A stretch of DNA of 64,000 nt from NCBI GenBank assembly GCA_965206355.1, contig OZ242212.1, positions 1,488,001 to 1,552,000 on the forward strand, written 5' to 3'. The position numbers and the translations under genes are program-made. Below, in pieces: positions 18,079 through 28,007 of this stretch. The DNA is from Spongiihabitans sp965206355 (GTDB lineage: Bacteria; Pseudomonadota; Gammaproteobacteria; Arenicellales; Poriferihabitantaceae). The first letter of the stretch is position 1. Every line of letters begins with the position of its first letter. Under the pieces are notes generated by a model. That model ran no database searches, was not told where the DNA came from, and was given only the letters and a program-made list of their open reading frames with translations.

Positions 18079-18917
18079 ATGACAAAAGTCGGCGATTGGA
18101 AAAGTGTTTCGTCAAACTGAAAGCGGAAGGACGAATCGGTCTAGTCACGTTTATCACTGCGGGGGATCCCGATGCCGATACCGCGCAAAAAATTCTTAAC
18201 GGTCTGCCGGCTGCGGGGGCAGATATTATCGAATTGGGGATGCCATTTTCTGATCCGATAGCCGATGGACCTGCCATTCAATTAGCCAGCTTGCGTGCGC
18301 TGAAAAACGGTATGACTTTGGCTAAAACGCTGGATATGGTCGAGCACTTTCGACAAGCAGATACACAAACGCCGATTGTGTTAATGGGGTATTATAATCC
18401 TATTTACCATTATGGTAATCAGCGATTTCTGGACGATGCCATGAGTGCAGGTGTGGATGGTCTGATTATTGTTGACCTCCCGCCAGAAGAAGATGACGAA
18501 CTCTGCCATCCGTGTCTCACCGCTGGATTAAACTGGATTCGCCTAACCACGCCAACCAGCGATGAGAACAGACTCGCCATTGTCTTAAAAAACAGCTCTG
18601 GATTCGTATATCATGTTTCCATCGCCGGCATAACCGGAACCCGCTCGGCACAACAAGCCGACATCAGCACCGCCCTTAACCGCATCAGAAGTCAGACTGC
18701 ACTGCCCATCGCTGTCGGTTTCGGGATAAAGACGAAAGAACAGATTGGTGAAATATCATCTATTGCCGATGCTGCTGTGGTCGGTTCAGCACTGATAGAT
18801 GTTATTGCAACAGGGATAAAGAAAAAAACAGAACCCGCTCAAATCGTCAATAAGCTGCACGAATTTGTCGCCGAGCTGGCATCAGGAACTGGTCGTTCCC
18901 CAGAGGGTCGTTCCTAG
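18075..18917 (+). CDS. trpA: Tryptophan synthase alpha chain
   Basis: TrpA cleaves indole-3-glycerol phosphate and channels indole to TrpB. With the GTG at 18075, overlapping the trpB stop by four bases, it is 280 residues. The catalytic Glu and Asp lie in E-L-G-M-P-F-S-D-P-I-A-D-G-P, and the loop G-I-T-G-T-R-S is present. The frame is open upstream to 18018 inside trpB, which is not a credible start. The C-terminus is encoded by a short degenerate repeat (GGTCGTTCC, three times). Confidence 0.96.
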   Translation: MNDKSRRLEKCFVKLKAEGRIGLVTFITAGDPDADTAQKILNGLPAAGADIIELGMPFSDPIADGPAIQLASLRALKNGMTLAKTLDMVEHFRQADTQTPIVLMGYYNPIYHYGNQRFLDDAMSAGVDGLIIVDLPPEEDDELCHPCLTAGLNWIRLTTPTSDENRLAIVLKNSSGFVYHVSIAGITGTRSAQQADISTALNRIRSQTALPIAVGFGIKTKEQIGEISSIADAAVVGSALIDVIATGIKKKTEPAQIVNKLHEFVAELASGTGRSPEGRS

Positions 18918-18927
18918 GGGGTCGTTT

Positions 18928-19566
18928 CTAGCTAAATAGCCAAGGGGCATCAATCTTGCGTTGTTGCTCGTAGCGTTTAATCATTTCCGTTTTTTCAAGG
19001 GTCAATCCGATCTCGTCCATACCGTTTAACAGTGCGTATTTTCGGAAAGCATCAATCTCAAAAGTAATCGTGCTCTTATCGGCTAACTCAATACGCTGGT
19101 TTGCAAGATCAACCTTCAGGGTATATCCGGGTTGTTCATTGACCCGAATAAATAAATCATCTATCGTCTTGCTATCGAGAACAACAGGCAATATCGCGTT
19201 TTTGAAACAGTTGTTGAAGAAAATATCTGCGTAACTGGGGGCAATGAGGCAACGGAAGCCATAGTCCTCCAGTGCCCAGGGCGCGTGCTCCCGTGATGAA
19301 CCGCAGCCGAAATTTTCTCTGACAAGCAGAATTCGGGCATTCTTGTAGCGCGGAAAGTTCAAAACGAAATCCGCATTGAGTGGGCGCTTTGTATTATCCA
19401 TTCCCATTTCGCCATGATCGAGATAACGCCATTCATCAAATAAGTTTGCCCCGAATCCGGTGCGCTTAATGGATTTGAGAAATTGTTTCGGAATGATTGC
19501 ATCGGTATCCACATTGGCGCGATCCAATGGGGCGACTATGCCTTCGAGTATCGTGAATTTGTCCAT
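18928..19566 (-). CDS. leuD: 3-isopropylmalate dehydratase small subunit
   Basis: LeuD pairs with LeuC to isomerise 2- to 3-isopropylmalate in leucine synthesis. The 212 residues show the swivel-domain motifs D-T-D-A-I-I-P-K-Q-F-L near 21 and F-G-C-G-S-S-R-E-H-A-P-W near 87. It follows leuC after 16 bases on the same strand and converges with trpA 10 bases away. leuB is not adjacent. Confidence 0.97.
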   Translation of the reverse strand: MDKFTILEGIVAPLDRANVDTDAIIPKQFLKSIKRTGFGANLFDEWRYLDHGEMGMDNTKRPLNADFVLNFPRYKNARILLVRENFGCGSSREHAPWALEDYGFRCLIAPSYADIFFNNCFKNAILPVVLDSKTIDDLFIRVNEQPGYTLKVDLANQRIELADKSTITFEIDAFRKYALLNGMDEIGLTLEKTEMIKRYEQQRKIDAPWLFS

Positions 19567-19582
19567 AGTCTTGCTCGCTTCG

Positions 19583-20992
19583 TTATCTCATTATTTGCCG
19601 TGGATCAGCAAAATGACCAGCGATTGCCGCTGCCGCTGCCATAGCAGGAGAAACCAAATGGCTTCGTCCACCTTGCCCTTGCCGACCTTCAAAGTTTCTG
19701 TTGGATGTTGATGCACAGCGTTCACCGGGTTTTAATCGGTCGGCATTCATAGCAAGACACATCGAGCATCCGGGATTGCGCCATTCAAAACCGGCATCAA
19801 TAAACACCCGATGCAAGCCTTCTGATTCCGCCTGTCGCTTGACCAAGCCAGAGCCGGGAACTACCAGTGCCTGCTTTATATTGTCGGCAACCTGCTGACC
19901 TCGAACGACTGCTGCGGCATCGCGTAAATCCTCAATGCGACTGTTGGTACATGAGCCAATAAATATCAAATCAAGGTCGATTTCCTTAATCGCCGTGCCG
20001 GCTTCGAGTCCCATATACGCCAGTGCATACACCATCCCTTCCCGTATAATTGGATCGGTTTCATCCTCAGGATTTGGCACAACGTCATCAATGCCAACCA
20101 CCATCTGCGGAGAAGTCCCCCAGGTAACCTGTGGCAGGAATGCGCTGACATCAATGGTAACCTCAAGATCAAATTCCGCATTTTCATCGCTACGCAATTG
20201 TTTCCAGTCTTGCACGGCGCGATCCCATAATACGCCGCTCGGGGCATAAGGTCTGCCGTGCAAATAATCTATGGTAACCTGATCAACTGCGATCATCCCC
20301 GCTCGGGCACCCGCTTCAATGGCCATATTACAGACCGTCATTCGTCCTTCCATACTCAACGACTCAATCACCGGACCGGCAAATTCAATCGCATGACCGC
20401 TGCCTCCAGCAGTGCCTATTTTACCAATCACTGCCAGCATCAAATCCTTGGCAGTAACGCCACTTGGCAACTGGCCCTCCAACCAGATTCGCATATTTTT
20501 TGATTGACGCAGAATGAGGCATTGAGTCGCCATAACATGTTCCACTTCGGAGGTGCCAATACCGAAGGCCAGTGCCCCGAATGCACCGTGGGTGGAGGTA
20601 TGAGAATCGCCGCAGACGATGGTCATTCCCGGCAATGTCGCGCCCTGTTCCGGACCGACCACATGAACGATGCCCTGTCTGGGGTCGGATATAGCGAATT
20701 CGGTGATACCGAAATGCTGGCAGTTCTGATCCAATGTCGCTACCTGCAAGCGGGAGATTGGGTCATCAATTTTAGAATTATCCACCGTGGTTGGCACATT
20801 ATGATCCGGCACCGCAATCATCGAGTCAACACGCCAAGGCTTGCGTTTAGCTAAGTGCAGACCTTCAAATGCCTGCGGGGATGTTACCTCGTGAATCAGA
20901 TGGCGATCAATATAAATGAGGGGGATACCATCCTCCTGACAATGCACAATATGCTGTTGCCAGAGTTTGTCATAGAGCGTTTGTGGAGACAT
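19583..20992 (-). CDS. leuC: 3-isopropylmalate dehydratase large subunit
   Basis: A 469-residue aconitase-family protein. The [4Fe-4S] cysteines appear in G-S-C-T-N-S-R and in N-P-G-C-S-M-C-L. D-N-H-V-P-T and G-D-S-H-T-S-T-H-G are in place. First gene of leuCD, transcribed from the gap beginning at 20993. Confidence 0.98.
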   Translation of the reverse strand: MSPQTLYDKLWQQHIVHCQEDGIPLIYIDRHLIHEVTSPQAFEGLHLAKRKPWRVDSMIAVPDHNVPTTVDNSKIDDPISRLQVATLDQNCQHFGITEFAISDPRQGIVHVVGPEQGATLPGMTIVCGDSHTSTHGAFGALAFGIGTSEVEHVMATQCLILRQSKNMRIWLEGQLPSGVTAKDLMLAVIGKIGTAGGSGHAIEFAGPVIESLSMEGRMTVCNMAIEAGARAGMIAVDQVTIDYLHGRPYAPSGVLWDRAVQDWKQLRSDENAEFDLEVTIDVSAFLPQVTWGTSPQMVVGIDDVVPNPEDETDPIIREGMVYALAYMGLEAGTAIKEIDLDLIFIGSCTNSRIEDLRDAAAVVRGQQVADNIKQALVVPGSGLVKRQAESEGLHRVFIDAGFEWRNPGCSMCLAMNADRLKPGERCASTSNRNFEGRQGQGGRSHLVSPAMAAAAAIAGHFADPRQIMR

Positions 20993-21365
20993 TTGTCGTT
21001 ACATAGATTGTCAAATCGGCTAATAGTAGCACACCCAATCGTGCCGTAGTATGTGTTCTGCAAAGCGGTGTCTGTCTAGGTTCAGATAGATTATGAGACA
21101 GCCTGCTCTAATGGAGATTAGAAGTATTATTCCTGGCTCAGAGGGCAAAAAAATTTGGTTTGCCCATTTTATGTTGGTTGATGGGGCGTTCTGCGTCATT
21201 GCGGAGGTTATGATTGCACATTATCATGTCCGGAAAGGGCGCACAGTAGCGATGCTAAAATGTATGGCAACTACACTTGTTCTGCTATCTTTTGCGATCT
21301 CGCTGGAGGGGCTACAAGCCGATTGTCAAATCCAGCAAAACCGCCAGCAAAACCCCCAGCGAAAT
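20993..21365. other. Non-coding gap between ahcY and leuC
   Basis: No supported gene. Long frames here run into the antisense of ahcY. One AT-rich inverted repeat, GGGCAAA (21143-21149) with TTTGCCC (21159-21165) followed by ATTTT, could be a weak terminator; otherwise it should hold the leuCD promoter, which I could not pin down. Confidence 0.4.
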
Positions 21366-22784
21366 CTAATAGCGATAATGATTCGGTTTATACGGTCCAT
21401 TGACCGCGACATCGATATAATTCGCTTGCTGTTGGGTGAGTTGGGTGAGTTTGACCCCCAGTTTTTCGAGATGCAGTCTAGCAACTTCTTCGTCCAGATG
21501 CTTGGGTAATATATGGACCTGGTTATCGTATTTTTTGGCATCGCGCCACAGTTCAATTTGTGCCAGAACCTGATTGGTGAAACTATTGGACATGACAAAG
21601 CTCGGATGACCAGTGGCACATCCCAAATTGACTAATCTGCCTTCAGCAAGCAAGGTTATGCGGTTGCCGTTTGGCAGAATGACTTGATCGACCTGAGGTT
21701 TGATATTTTCCCATTGATATTGTTTCAGTGAGGCAATATCGATCTCATTGTCAAAATGACCAATATTGCAAACGATGGACTGGTTTTTCATTTGCACGAT
21801 ATGCTCATGGGTAATCACATTAAAATTACCCGTTGCGGTAACAAAAATATCCGCTTCGGCGCAGGCATCATCCATACGCAGCACTCGAAAACCTTCCATC
21901 GCCGCCTGTAATGCACAAATAGGATCAATTTCAGCAACCCATACCGTAGCACCAAGACCACGCAAGGATTGGGCGCAACCCTTGCCAACATCGCCATAGC
22001 CCAATACCAGCGCAATTTTTCCGGCAATCATCACATCGGTAGCACGTTTGATACCATCCACCAGTGATTCACGGCAACCATAGAGATTGTCAAACTTGGA
22101 TTTAGTCACCGAGTCGTTGACGTTGATTGCGGGAAAGGGCAGTTCGCCTTGTGCTGCCAGTTGATATAGGCGATGGACACCGGTCGTGGTTTCTTCAGTA
22201 ACGCCTTGAATGTTTGCCAGTCGTGAGCTGTAAAAGGTTGCGTCATCCTGCAAGCGCATGCTAATGCTGTTGAATAACGCGCTTTCCTCCTCGCTTGCGG
22301 GGTTGTCCAATACAGAAATATCCTTTTCAGCCTTGTTTCCCAATATCAGCAACAGGGTCGCGTCTCCACCATCGTCCAGAATCATATTCGGCGCATCGCC
22401 ATCTGACCATTCCATAATACGGTGCGTGAATTGCCAATACTCATCCAGCGACTCGCCCTTAAAGGCAAAAACCGCAATTCCTCGCTCAGCCATTGCAGCG
22501 GCGGCATGATCCTGTGTAGAAAAAATATTACACGATGCCCAGCGTACTTCCGCACCGAGCAATACCAGCGACTCAATGAGCACGGCGGTTTGGATGGTCA
22601 TGTGTATTGAACCGGCAATACGTGCCCCTTTCAGCGGTTGCTCTGCGGCATATTTATCTCTAACCGACACCAGACCGGGCATTTCGGTTTCGGCAATGCG
22701 AATTTCTTTTCGCCCCCAATCGGCGAGACTCAAATCGGCAACCTGAAAATCAGGCGCAATGTTTTCGGCAGTTTGTATAGACAT
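21366..22784 (-). CDS. ahcY: Adenosylhomocysteinase (SAH hydrolase)
   Basis: AhcY splits S-adenosylhomocysteine into adenosine and homocysteine with bound NAD+. The 472 residues carry the NAD motif G-Y-G-D-V-G-K-G-C-A, the substrate motifs N-V-N-D-S-V-T-K-S-K-F-D-N and the C-terminal K-P-N-H-Y-R-Y. It lies downstream of metK on the same strand after about 85 bases, so SAM formation and SAH removal are linked. Confidence 0.98.
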   Translation of the reverse strand: MSIQTAENIAPDFQVADLSLADWGRKEIRIAETEMPGLVSVRDKYAAEQPLKGARIAGSIHMTIQTAVLIESLVLLGAEVRWASCNIFSTQDHAAAAMAERGIAVFAFKGESLDEYWQFTHRIMEWSDGDAPNMILDDGGDATLLLILGNKAEKDISVLDNPASEEESALFNSISMRLQDDATFYSSRLANIQGVTEETTTGVHRLYQLAAQGELPFPAINVNDSVTKSKFDNLYGCRESLVDGIKRATDVMIAGKIALVLGYGDVGKGCAQSLRGLGATVWVAEIDPICALQAAMEGFRVLRMDDACAEADIFVTATGNFNVITHEHIVQMKNQSIVCNIGHFDNEIDIASLKQYQWENIKPQVDQVILPNGNRITLLAEGRLVNLGCATGHPSFVMSNSFTNQVLAQIELWRDAKKYDNQVHILPKHLDEEVARLHLEKLGVKLTQLTQQQANYIDVAVNGPYKPNHYRY

Positions 22785-22869
22785 GATGTGTGTACGTTAG
22801 CAAATAGGTGACTAAAGAAATTTCTTCGAATCGGTTGAATAACGACAATACGGGTGCGTTTATGGCATG

Positions 22870-24036
22870 CTAAATACCTGCCGCTGCTTTCAATGCTGCC
22901 GCCTTGTCGGTCATCTCCCAAGTAAACTCCGATTCGTTTCGACCAAAGTGGCCATAGACGGCCGTATTGCGATAGATGGGTCGAAGCAAATCTAATGCCT
23001 CAATAATCGCTTTCGGGCGCAAATCGAAATGTGCCTCAATCAAGGCTTCAATTGTTTGGTTATCAATTTTTCCGCTGCCAAATGTTTCCACCATAATAGA
23101 AACCGGTCGCGCCACGCCGATGACATAAGCAACCTGCACCTCACATTTATCTGCCAGACCGGCGGCGACAACATTCTTGGCAACATAGCGGGTCGCATAG
23201 GCAGCAGAGCGATCTACTTTTGAAGGGTCTTTGCCGGAGAAAGCCCCGCCACCGTGATGTGCCGAACCGCCATAGGTATCAACAATCACCTTGCGACCAG
23301 TTAAGCCACAATCACCGACTGGTCCACCGATGACAAATCGACCGGTTGGGTTGACCAGAAATCGCGTCTCCGCTGAAACCATCTGCGCCGGCAGTACCGG
23401 TTTGATAATTTCTTCAATGACCGCTTCGCTCAATGTCTCATGGGCAATGTCATCATCGTGTTGAGTGGATAACACCACAGTATCAATAGCCACTGGATTA
23501 TTGTCCTGATAACGTACCGTAACCTGAGATTTTGCATCGGGTCGCAACCACGGCAGCCGTCCGGCTTTACGCACTTCTGCCTGCTTGGCAACCAGTCGGT
23601 GTGCATAGGTAATAGGTGCCGGCATCAATACATCGGTTTCGTTACAGGCATAACCAAACATCAGTCCCTGATCGCCAGCCCCTTGATCCATATCCAGCCC
23701 CTCGCCCTCGTTTACCCCCTGGGCAATATCGGCCGATTGTTTGTCCAGGGAAACAAGCACCGCACAGCTTTTGTGGTCAAATCCCATAACCGAAGAGTTG
23801 TAACCAATTTCGCTGATGGTACGCCGAACAACCTCTGGAATGTCAATCACAGCGTTGCTGGTAACCTCACCTGCGATCACTGCCATGCCGGTAGTCACCA
23901 GTGTTTCACACGCAACCCGAGAGTTCGAATCCTGAGCAAGCAAGGCATCCAGTACCGCATCCGAAATTTGATCGGCAACTTTGTCAGGATGTCCCTCGGA
24001 AACTGATTCCGATGTAAATAAAAAAGATTTTGACAT
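22870..24036 (-). CDS. metK: S-adenosylmethionine synthetase
   Basis: MetK makes SAM from methionine and ATP. The start chosen is the ATG at 24036 (M-S-K-S-F-L-F-T-S-E-S-V-S-E-G-H-P), preceded by GAGG; the frame is open another 12 codons but without family similarity. Motifs G-H-P-D-K-V-A-D-Q near residue 15 and G-A-G-D-Q-G-L-M-F-G-Y-A near 116 are diagnostic. 388 residues is the normal length. No recognisable SAM or SAH riboswitch precedes it. Confidence 0.97.
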   Translation of the reverse strand: MSKSFLFTSESVSEGHPDKVADQISDAVLDALLAQDSNSRVACETLVTTGMAVIAGEVTSNAVIDIPEVVRRTISEIGYNSSVMGFDHKSCAVLVSLDKQSADIAQGVNEGEGLDMDQGAGDQGLMFGYACNETDVLMPAPITYAHRLVAKQAEVRKAGRLPWLRPDAKSQVTVRYQDNNPVAIDTVVLSTQHDDDIAHETLSEAVIEEIIKPVLPAQMVSAETRFLVNPTGRFVIGGPVGDCGLTGRKVIVDTYGGSAHHGGGAFSGKDPSKVDRSAAYATRYVAKNVVAAGLADKCEVQVAYVIGVARPVSIMVETFGSGKIDNQTIEALIEAHFDLRPKAIIEALDLLRPIYRNTAVYGHFGRNESEFTWEMTDKAAALKAAAGI

Positions 24037-24308
24037 TATTTTTAACCTCAAATAGTCGCCACTTAACTCCAAATTGGACTGAATCAGGCGGTATAAAATG
24101 GTGGATTGGCTTTACATCCCCAATGCGAATTCCCTATGTAAATCAGGATGCGAATAAATATAAATATATCTTTATATGCTACCACACTTACCTGGCATAA
24201 GATACAAACTATCCGTATTTAGCCTTCCTGTGTTTAGTCTTTGAGACAAGTCGGGGAATCTAAGTGGTTGTTGATAAGAACGCATTGTTGCCAGCGTATT
24301 TTGTAGCG

Positions 24309-25088
24309 CTATCGATGGGTATGTTTTCGCATGAACAGGAATAATCCGAATAAAATCATAGGCACGCTCAATATTTGCCCCATGCTTACCCAGTCGAGTG
24401 CTATTGTGCCGATATGGCGGTCGGGTTCTCGGTAAAATTCGACAAAAAATCGAAATAGACCATATCCGAGAAGAAACAAGCCACACACTCTGCCGGGTGG
24501 TCGTTGTTTGGAGGAATACCACCAGATGATGATAAATAATAGCAACCCTTCAAGCAAGGCTTCGTACAGTTGCGACGGGTGGCGTGGTTGTGCAGGGGCG
24601 GTGTAGAACAATACGCCCCAAGGTAAATCTGTTGTTTTGCCCCACAATTCCTGATTAATGAAGTTGCCAATCCGACCAAAAAATAATCCGGGCGCAACCA
24701 ACGGAGCTAAGAAATCAGCGACCACTAAAAAACTGCGCTTGGTTTTTCGGGCATAGCAGGCTGTTGCACCAATTACGCCGAGAAGTCCGCCATGAAATGA
24801 CATTCCGCCATCCCAAATAGCTATAATATCCAGAGGATTGGTAAGATAGAAACTCAAGTTATAAAACAACACATAACCCAATCGACCACCGGCTATGATG
24901 CCCAAGGCGATATAAAAAACCAGATCAATAACCTCGTTTTTTTGCCATGTTGAGGCGGGCTGTCCCGCGCGATACTGTCCGAGCAGGATGCCGCTCGCAA
25001 AACCACACAGATACATTAAACCGTACCAATGAATGGATAACGGACCAATAGATAACGCGACGGGATCAAAATCAGGATGTATAATCAC
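24309..25088 (-). CDS. lgt: Prolipoprotein diacylglyceryl transferase
   Basis: Lgt transfers diacylglycerol from phosphatidylglycerol to the lipobox cysteine of prelipoproteins in the inner membrane. The 259-residue polytopic protein has the signature F-G-R-I-G-N-F-I-N-Q-E-L-W-G (Gly replaced by Gln after N), H-G-G-L-L-G and R-H-P-S-Q-L-Y-E. It has its own promoter region, divergent from the next gene, and lies upstream of metK after about 270 non-coding bases. Confidence 0.96.
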   Translation of the reverse strand: MIIHPDFDPVALSIGPLSIHWYGLMYLCGFASGILLGQYRAGQPASTWQKNEVIDLVFYIALGIIAGGRLGYVLFYNLSFYLTNPLDIIAIWDGGMSFHGGLLGVIGATACYARKTKRSFLVVADFLAPLVAPGLFFGRIGNFINQELWGKTTDLPWGVLFYTAPAQPRHPSQLYEALLEGLLLFIIIWWYSSKQRPPGRVCGLFLLGYGLFRFFVEFYREPDRHIGTIALDWVSMGQILSVPMILFGLFLFMRKHTHR

Positions 25089-25175
25089 GAGGGTAATTTT
25101 ATCTGTAATGCAAAGTTGGGCGATGGTATTTTTTGATTATCAAGCAACAGAATTGTAGCAAATAATGAGTGATGA

Positions 25176-27257
25176 ATGATGCCTAACCAGCTAATCAACC
25201 AAACCAGTCCTTATCTACTTCAGCACGCCGACAATCCGGTGAATTGGTATCCATGGACTGAGCAGGCACTGGCGCTGGCACGAAGCCAGAACAAACCGAT
25301 TCTGTTATCCATTGGTTATGCGGCATGTCATTGGTGTCACGTTATGGAACGTGAGAGTTTTGAGAATCATGTGATTGCCGCAATAATGAATAAACATTTT
25401 GTCTGTATTAAAGTCGATCGGGAAGAACGTCCCGATCTTGACAAGATTTACCAGATTGCACATCAGATGCTAACCCAAAGACCGGGTGGCTGGCCTTTAA
25501 CCGTTGCCTTGACACCACAGGGGCATGCGCCCTTTTTTGCGGGCACTTATTTCCCACCAGAAGCGCGCTACAACATGCCGGGCTTCGGCACATTGCTGGA
25601 AAAAATTGTAGCACATTTTTCTGGAAAATCTGAGACCTTGAACGACTACCACCTATCGTTCAACAAGGTTCTGGAAAAACTGAACCCACAATCTAGCAGC
25701 AGCACGATACCCGAGCCTTCGAGTACGCTGGATAACGCGGTAGCACATTTAGAAAAACAATACGACAGCGAGTTTGGTGGCTTTGGTGATGCGCCAAAAT
25801 TCCCTCATCCCACTCAAATAGAACTCCTGTTAATAGCGGCAGGAAACCCCGACCCGACTAATCTCGGTTCATCAAAAAAGGCTATGGAAATGGCAGATAA
25901 CACGCTGGCGCAGATGGCGCAGGGCGGACTTTTTGATCATCTGAGTGGAGGATTTTTTCGTTACTCGGTAGATCGAAAATGGCAAATTCCCCATTTTGAA
26001 AAAATGCTTTATGACAATGCACAATTATTATGCCTGTACTGCGATGGTTATCACTTGTTCGGTAACAAACACTATGCCAATACGGCGAAGGCGACCGCAC
26101 AATGGGTTATCACTGATATGCAACAGCCCGACGGTGGTTATGCCGCAACGCTGGATGCCGACTCTGAGGGGGAAGAAGGCAAATACTATGTTTGGAGTGA
26201 GACCGATTTACGGACGATTCTTACGGAAAATGAGTATGCGGTGCTGGAAAATTATTTTGCTTTATTTGGTGAGGAAAATTTTGAAGGGCGCTGGCATTTT
26301 AACCTGAACCCCGAAAACGGATTTTCTTTACTGGCAGAGGGGGTTAATGCTGAAGCTGACGCTGAAGCCGACAAGACAATATCAGCGGTCAAGTCGAAAT
26401 TGCTTGATATTCGCAATGAACGGATACGCCCCGCCCTTGACCATAAAATTCTCACCGCATGGAATGGCTTGATGATTAAAGGGATGGCGAAAGCCGGACG
26501 AATTTTGCAACAGCCTGAATTTATCCAATCGGCACAAAGGGCGGTAGATTTTGTACGCAATAACATGTGGCAGGGCGTGTTGTCGCAGAAAGGCAGAATG
26601 CTCGCCACATGCAGTCAGGGCAGGGCGCATTTGAATGGCTACCTTGACGATTATGCCTTTATGCTGGACGGGCTTGTTGAATTATTGGCATCAAGTTGGC
26701 GGACTGCTGACCTTGCGTTCGCTATCGCTATTTGTGATGCCATGCTGGAACGATTTGAAGATCGGGAAAAAGGTGGTTTCTTTTTCACCTCGCATGATCA
26801 CGAAAAATTATTGTACCGCCCAAAATACGGTGCCGATGATGCCATTCCCTCAGGCAATGCGGCGGCTATTCTGGGTATGCTGAAACTGGGGCATTTGCTG
26901 GGAGAATCAAGATATTTGCAAAGTGCTGAAACCGCATTATCGCTGTTTGCCGATGATTTGGTGCAGCACCCTTCGGTCAATGGTTTGATGACCACTGCCT
27001 TACAACATCTCGGCGATCAGTACAGCACGGTGATTATTTGCGGCAATAATGAGGATAAGCAACAGTGGCAACAAGTGTGCAATAACCGCTATCGACCGTT
27101 GACCCGAATTTTTGCGATTGAGAAAGACGAGAAAAACCTGCCGCCGACACTGGCATTACGCCAAACCGGAGAAGCGACTGTCGCCTATGTTTGTCAAGGT
27201 AGCCACTGCACGCCAGCCATATCTTCTTTGGAGGCACTACAAAAACACTTCCGTTAA
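25176..27257 (+). CDS. Thioredoxin-domain protein of the YyaL / SSP411 (DUF255) family
   Basis: A 693-residue protein with an N-terminal thioredoxin-like domain (N-P-V-N-W-Y-P-W, then A-C-H-W-C-H-V-M-E with Cys51/Cys54) and a large alpha/alpha-barrel domain like glycosidases (H-F-E-K-M-L-Y-D-N-A-Q and D-A-D-S-E-G-E-E-G-K-Y-Y). The biochemical role of the family is not settled. It is full length. Its 3' end abuts a prophage scrap in which an antisense phage frame runs into it. Confidence 0.93.
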   Translation: MMPNQLINQTSPYLLQHADNPVNWYPWTEQALALARSQNKPILLSIGYAACHWCHVMERESFENHVIAAIMNKHFVCIKVDREERPDLDKIYQIAHQMLTQRPGGWPLTVALTPQGHAPFFAGTYFPPEARYNMPGFGTLLEKIVAHFSGKSETLNDYHLSFNKVLEKLNPQSSSSTIPEPSSTLDNAVAHLEKQYDSEFGGFGDAPKFPHPTQIELLLIAAGNPDPTNLGSSKKAMEMADNTLAQMAQGGLFDHLSGGFFRYSVDRKWQIPHFEKMLYDNAQLLCLYCDGYHLFGNKHYANTAKATAQWVITDMQQPDGGYAATLDADSEGEEGKYYVWSETDLRTILTENEYAVLENYFALFGEENFEGRWHFNLNPENGFSLLAEGVNAEADAEADKTISAVKSKLLDIRNERIRPALDHKILTAWNGLMIKGMAKAGRILQQPEFIQSAQRAVDFVRNNMWQGVLSQKGRMLATCSQGRAHLNGYLDDYAFMLDGLVELLASSWRTADLAFAIAICDAMLERFEDREKGGFFFTSHDHEKLLYRPKYGADDAIPSGNAAAILGMLKLGHLLGESRYLQSAETALSLFADDLVQHPSVNGLMTTALQHLGDQYSTVIICGNNEDKQQWQQVCNNRYRPLTRIFAIEKDEKNLPPTLALRQTGEATVAYVCQGSHCTPAISSLEALQKHFR

Positions 27258-27501
27258 CCCTGTTCTGATTGCGTTGTCGGCGAATGCTTGCACCGACAAT
27301 CCTCTTGGTGTTTTTGGAAAACGTTTTCTCCAATTGTGTCAGTTTCTCAATCTGATTGAGTATTGCCTTATCCTTAGACAACTGATCAGACCACGTTTTA
27401 GTTTCTTTAGTGCCCGACTTGATTGCCCGCACAATCTTGCCCATGCCTCGACTCAGATGATCCTTAACCCGAATCCCAATGGAAAGTTGCAGGTCTTTCA
27501 T
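27258..27501 (-). pseudogene. 5' fragment of a P2-like tail tape-measure gene (T)
   Basis: On the minus strand the ATG at 27501 opens M-K-D-L-Q-L-S-I-G-I-R-V-K-D-H-L, continuing with T-K-E-T-K-T-W-S-D-Q-L and an I-E-K-L-T-Q helix. This resembles the N-terminus of P2 gpT-type tape-measure proteins, as I recall them. Only about 80 codons remain; beyond that the frame is antisense to the thioredoxin-domain gene. Its place behind phage genes E and E' supports the identity. Confidence 0.65.
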
Positions 27502-27509
27502 GTTATAAT
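27501..27509 (+). promoter_or_regulatory. Extended -10 promoter of small membrane-protein gene 1
   Basis: TGTTATAAT is a perfect extended -10. It ends six bases before the ATG at 27516, so transcription would begin at or next to the start codon (leaderless mRNA). It overlaps the antisense T start codon. Confidence 0.6.
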
Positions 27510-27515
27510 ATCTCC

Positions 27516-27893
27516 ATGATTGATACTTTCTCCACAATACTAACTATGGGAATTGCCGCTCTCGCAATTATTCTTGTCATTGTGTGGTATGGCATTGTCC
27601 TGCCGCTGAGGTGTTTGTATAAGGCGTGGGTATTTAGAGGCTGGGACAGAATAACGGCATTGGAACGTGCAGAACGGCTAGAGAATAACCCAACAATATC
27701 ACTATCATTAGGAGAACAAAAAGAACAGTTGAAGTCTTTGAAGGCTGAACACGCACTCTTGAAATGGTATGTCCACGAAGAGAATAAGCATGAACGCCGT
27801 CGGGAGGCTAAACAACGTGTGAAGATGGAACGCTTGCAAGCCATAGCACGTGAGACGGCACGGCGCGCCCAATTAAAGGATGTAAAAGCATAA
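27516..27893 (+). CDS. Small membrane protein with charged C-terminal helix, paralogue 1
   Basis: Not recognised. The 125 residues start with one strong transmembrane segment (about 8-30: I-A-A-L-A-I-I-L-V-I-V-W-Y-G) followed by a highly charged, probably coiled-coil tail ending R-R-E-A-K-Q-R-V-K-M-E-R. Its paralogue lies 492 bases on. It runs antisense to phage tail genes with its own extended -10, like a phage moron. Both copies stay open despite internal divergence, which argues that they are coding. Confidence 0.6.
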   Translation: MIDTFSTILTMGIAALAIILVIVWYGIVLPLRCLYKAWVFRGWDRITALERAERLENNPTISLSLGEQKEQLKSLKAEHALLKWYVHEENKHERRREAKQRVKMERLQAIARETARRAQLKDVKA

Positions 27894-27930
27894 AAAAGGT
27901 TCCACACGCTATTCTTGCCCAGCCAGCCTT

Positions 27931-27993
27931 GCCCATGCCTCGACTCAGATGATCCTTAACCCGAATCCCAATGGAAAGTTGCAGGTCTTTCAT
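27931..27993 (-). pseudogene. Second, 21-codon copy of the tape-measure gene start
   Basis: The ATG at 27993 repeats the first 21 codons of the T fragment at 27501, then fuses at the shared CTTGCCCATGCC motif into sequence from the end of E' in another frame. It is a by-product of the tandem duplication. Confidence 0.7.
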
Positions 27994-28001
27994 GTTATAA
28001 T
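27993..28001 (+). promoter_or_regulatory. Extended -10 promoter of small membrane-protein gene 2
   Basis: TGTTATAAT again, six bases before the ATG at 28008, duplicating the arrangement at 27501. Confidence 0.6.
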
Positions 28002-28007
28002 GTCCCC

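Noticed and set aside
21093..21509. Plus-strand frame overlapping the ahcY 3' end
   Set aside because: Most of it is antisense to conserved AhcY sequence and the rest resembles no known protein.
24037..24308. SAM or SAH riboswitch upstream of metK or ahcY
   Set aside because: I looked for known consensus cores in both gaps and recognised none.
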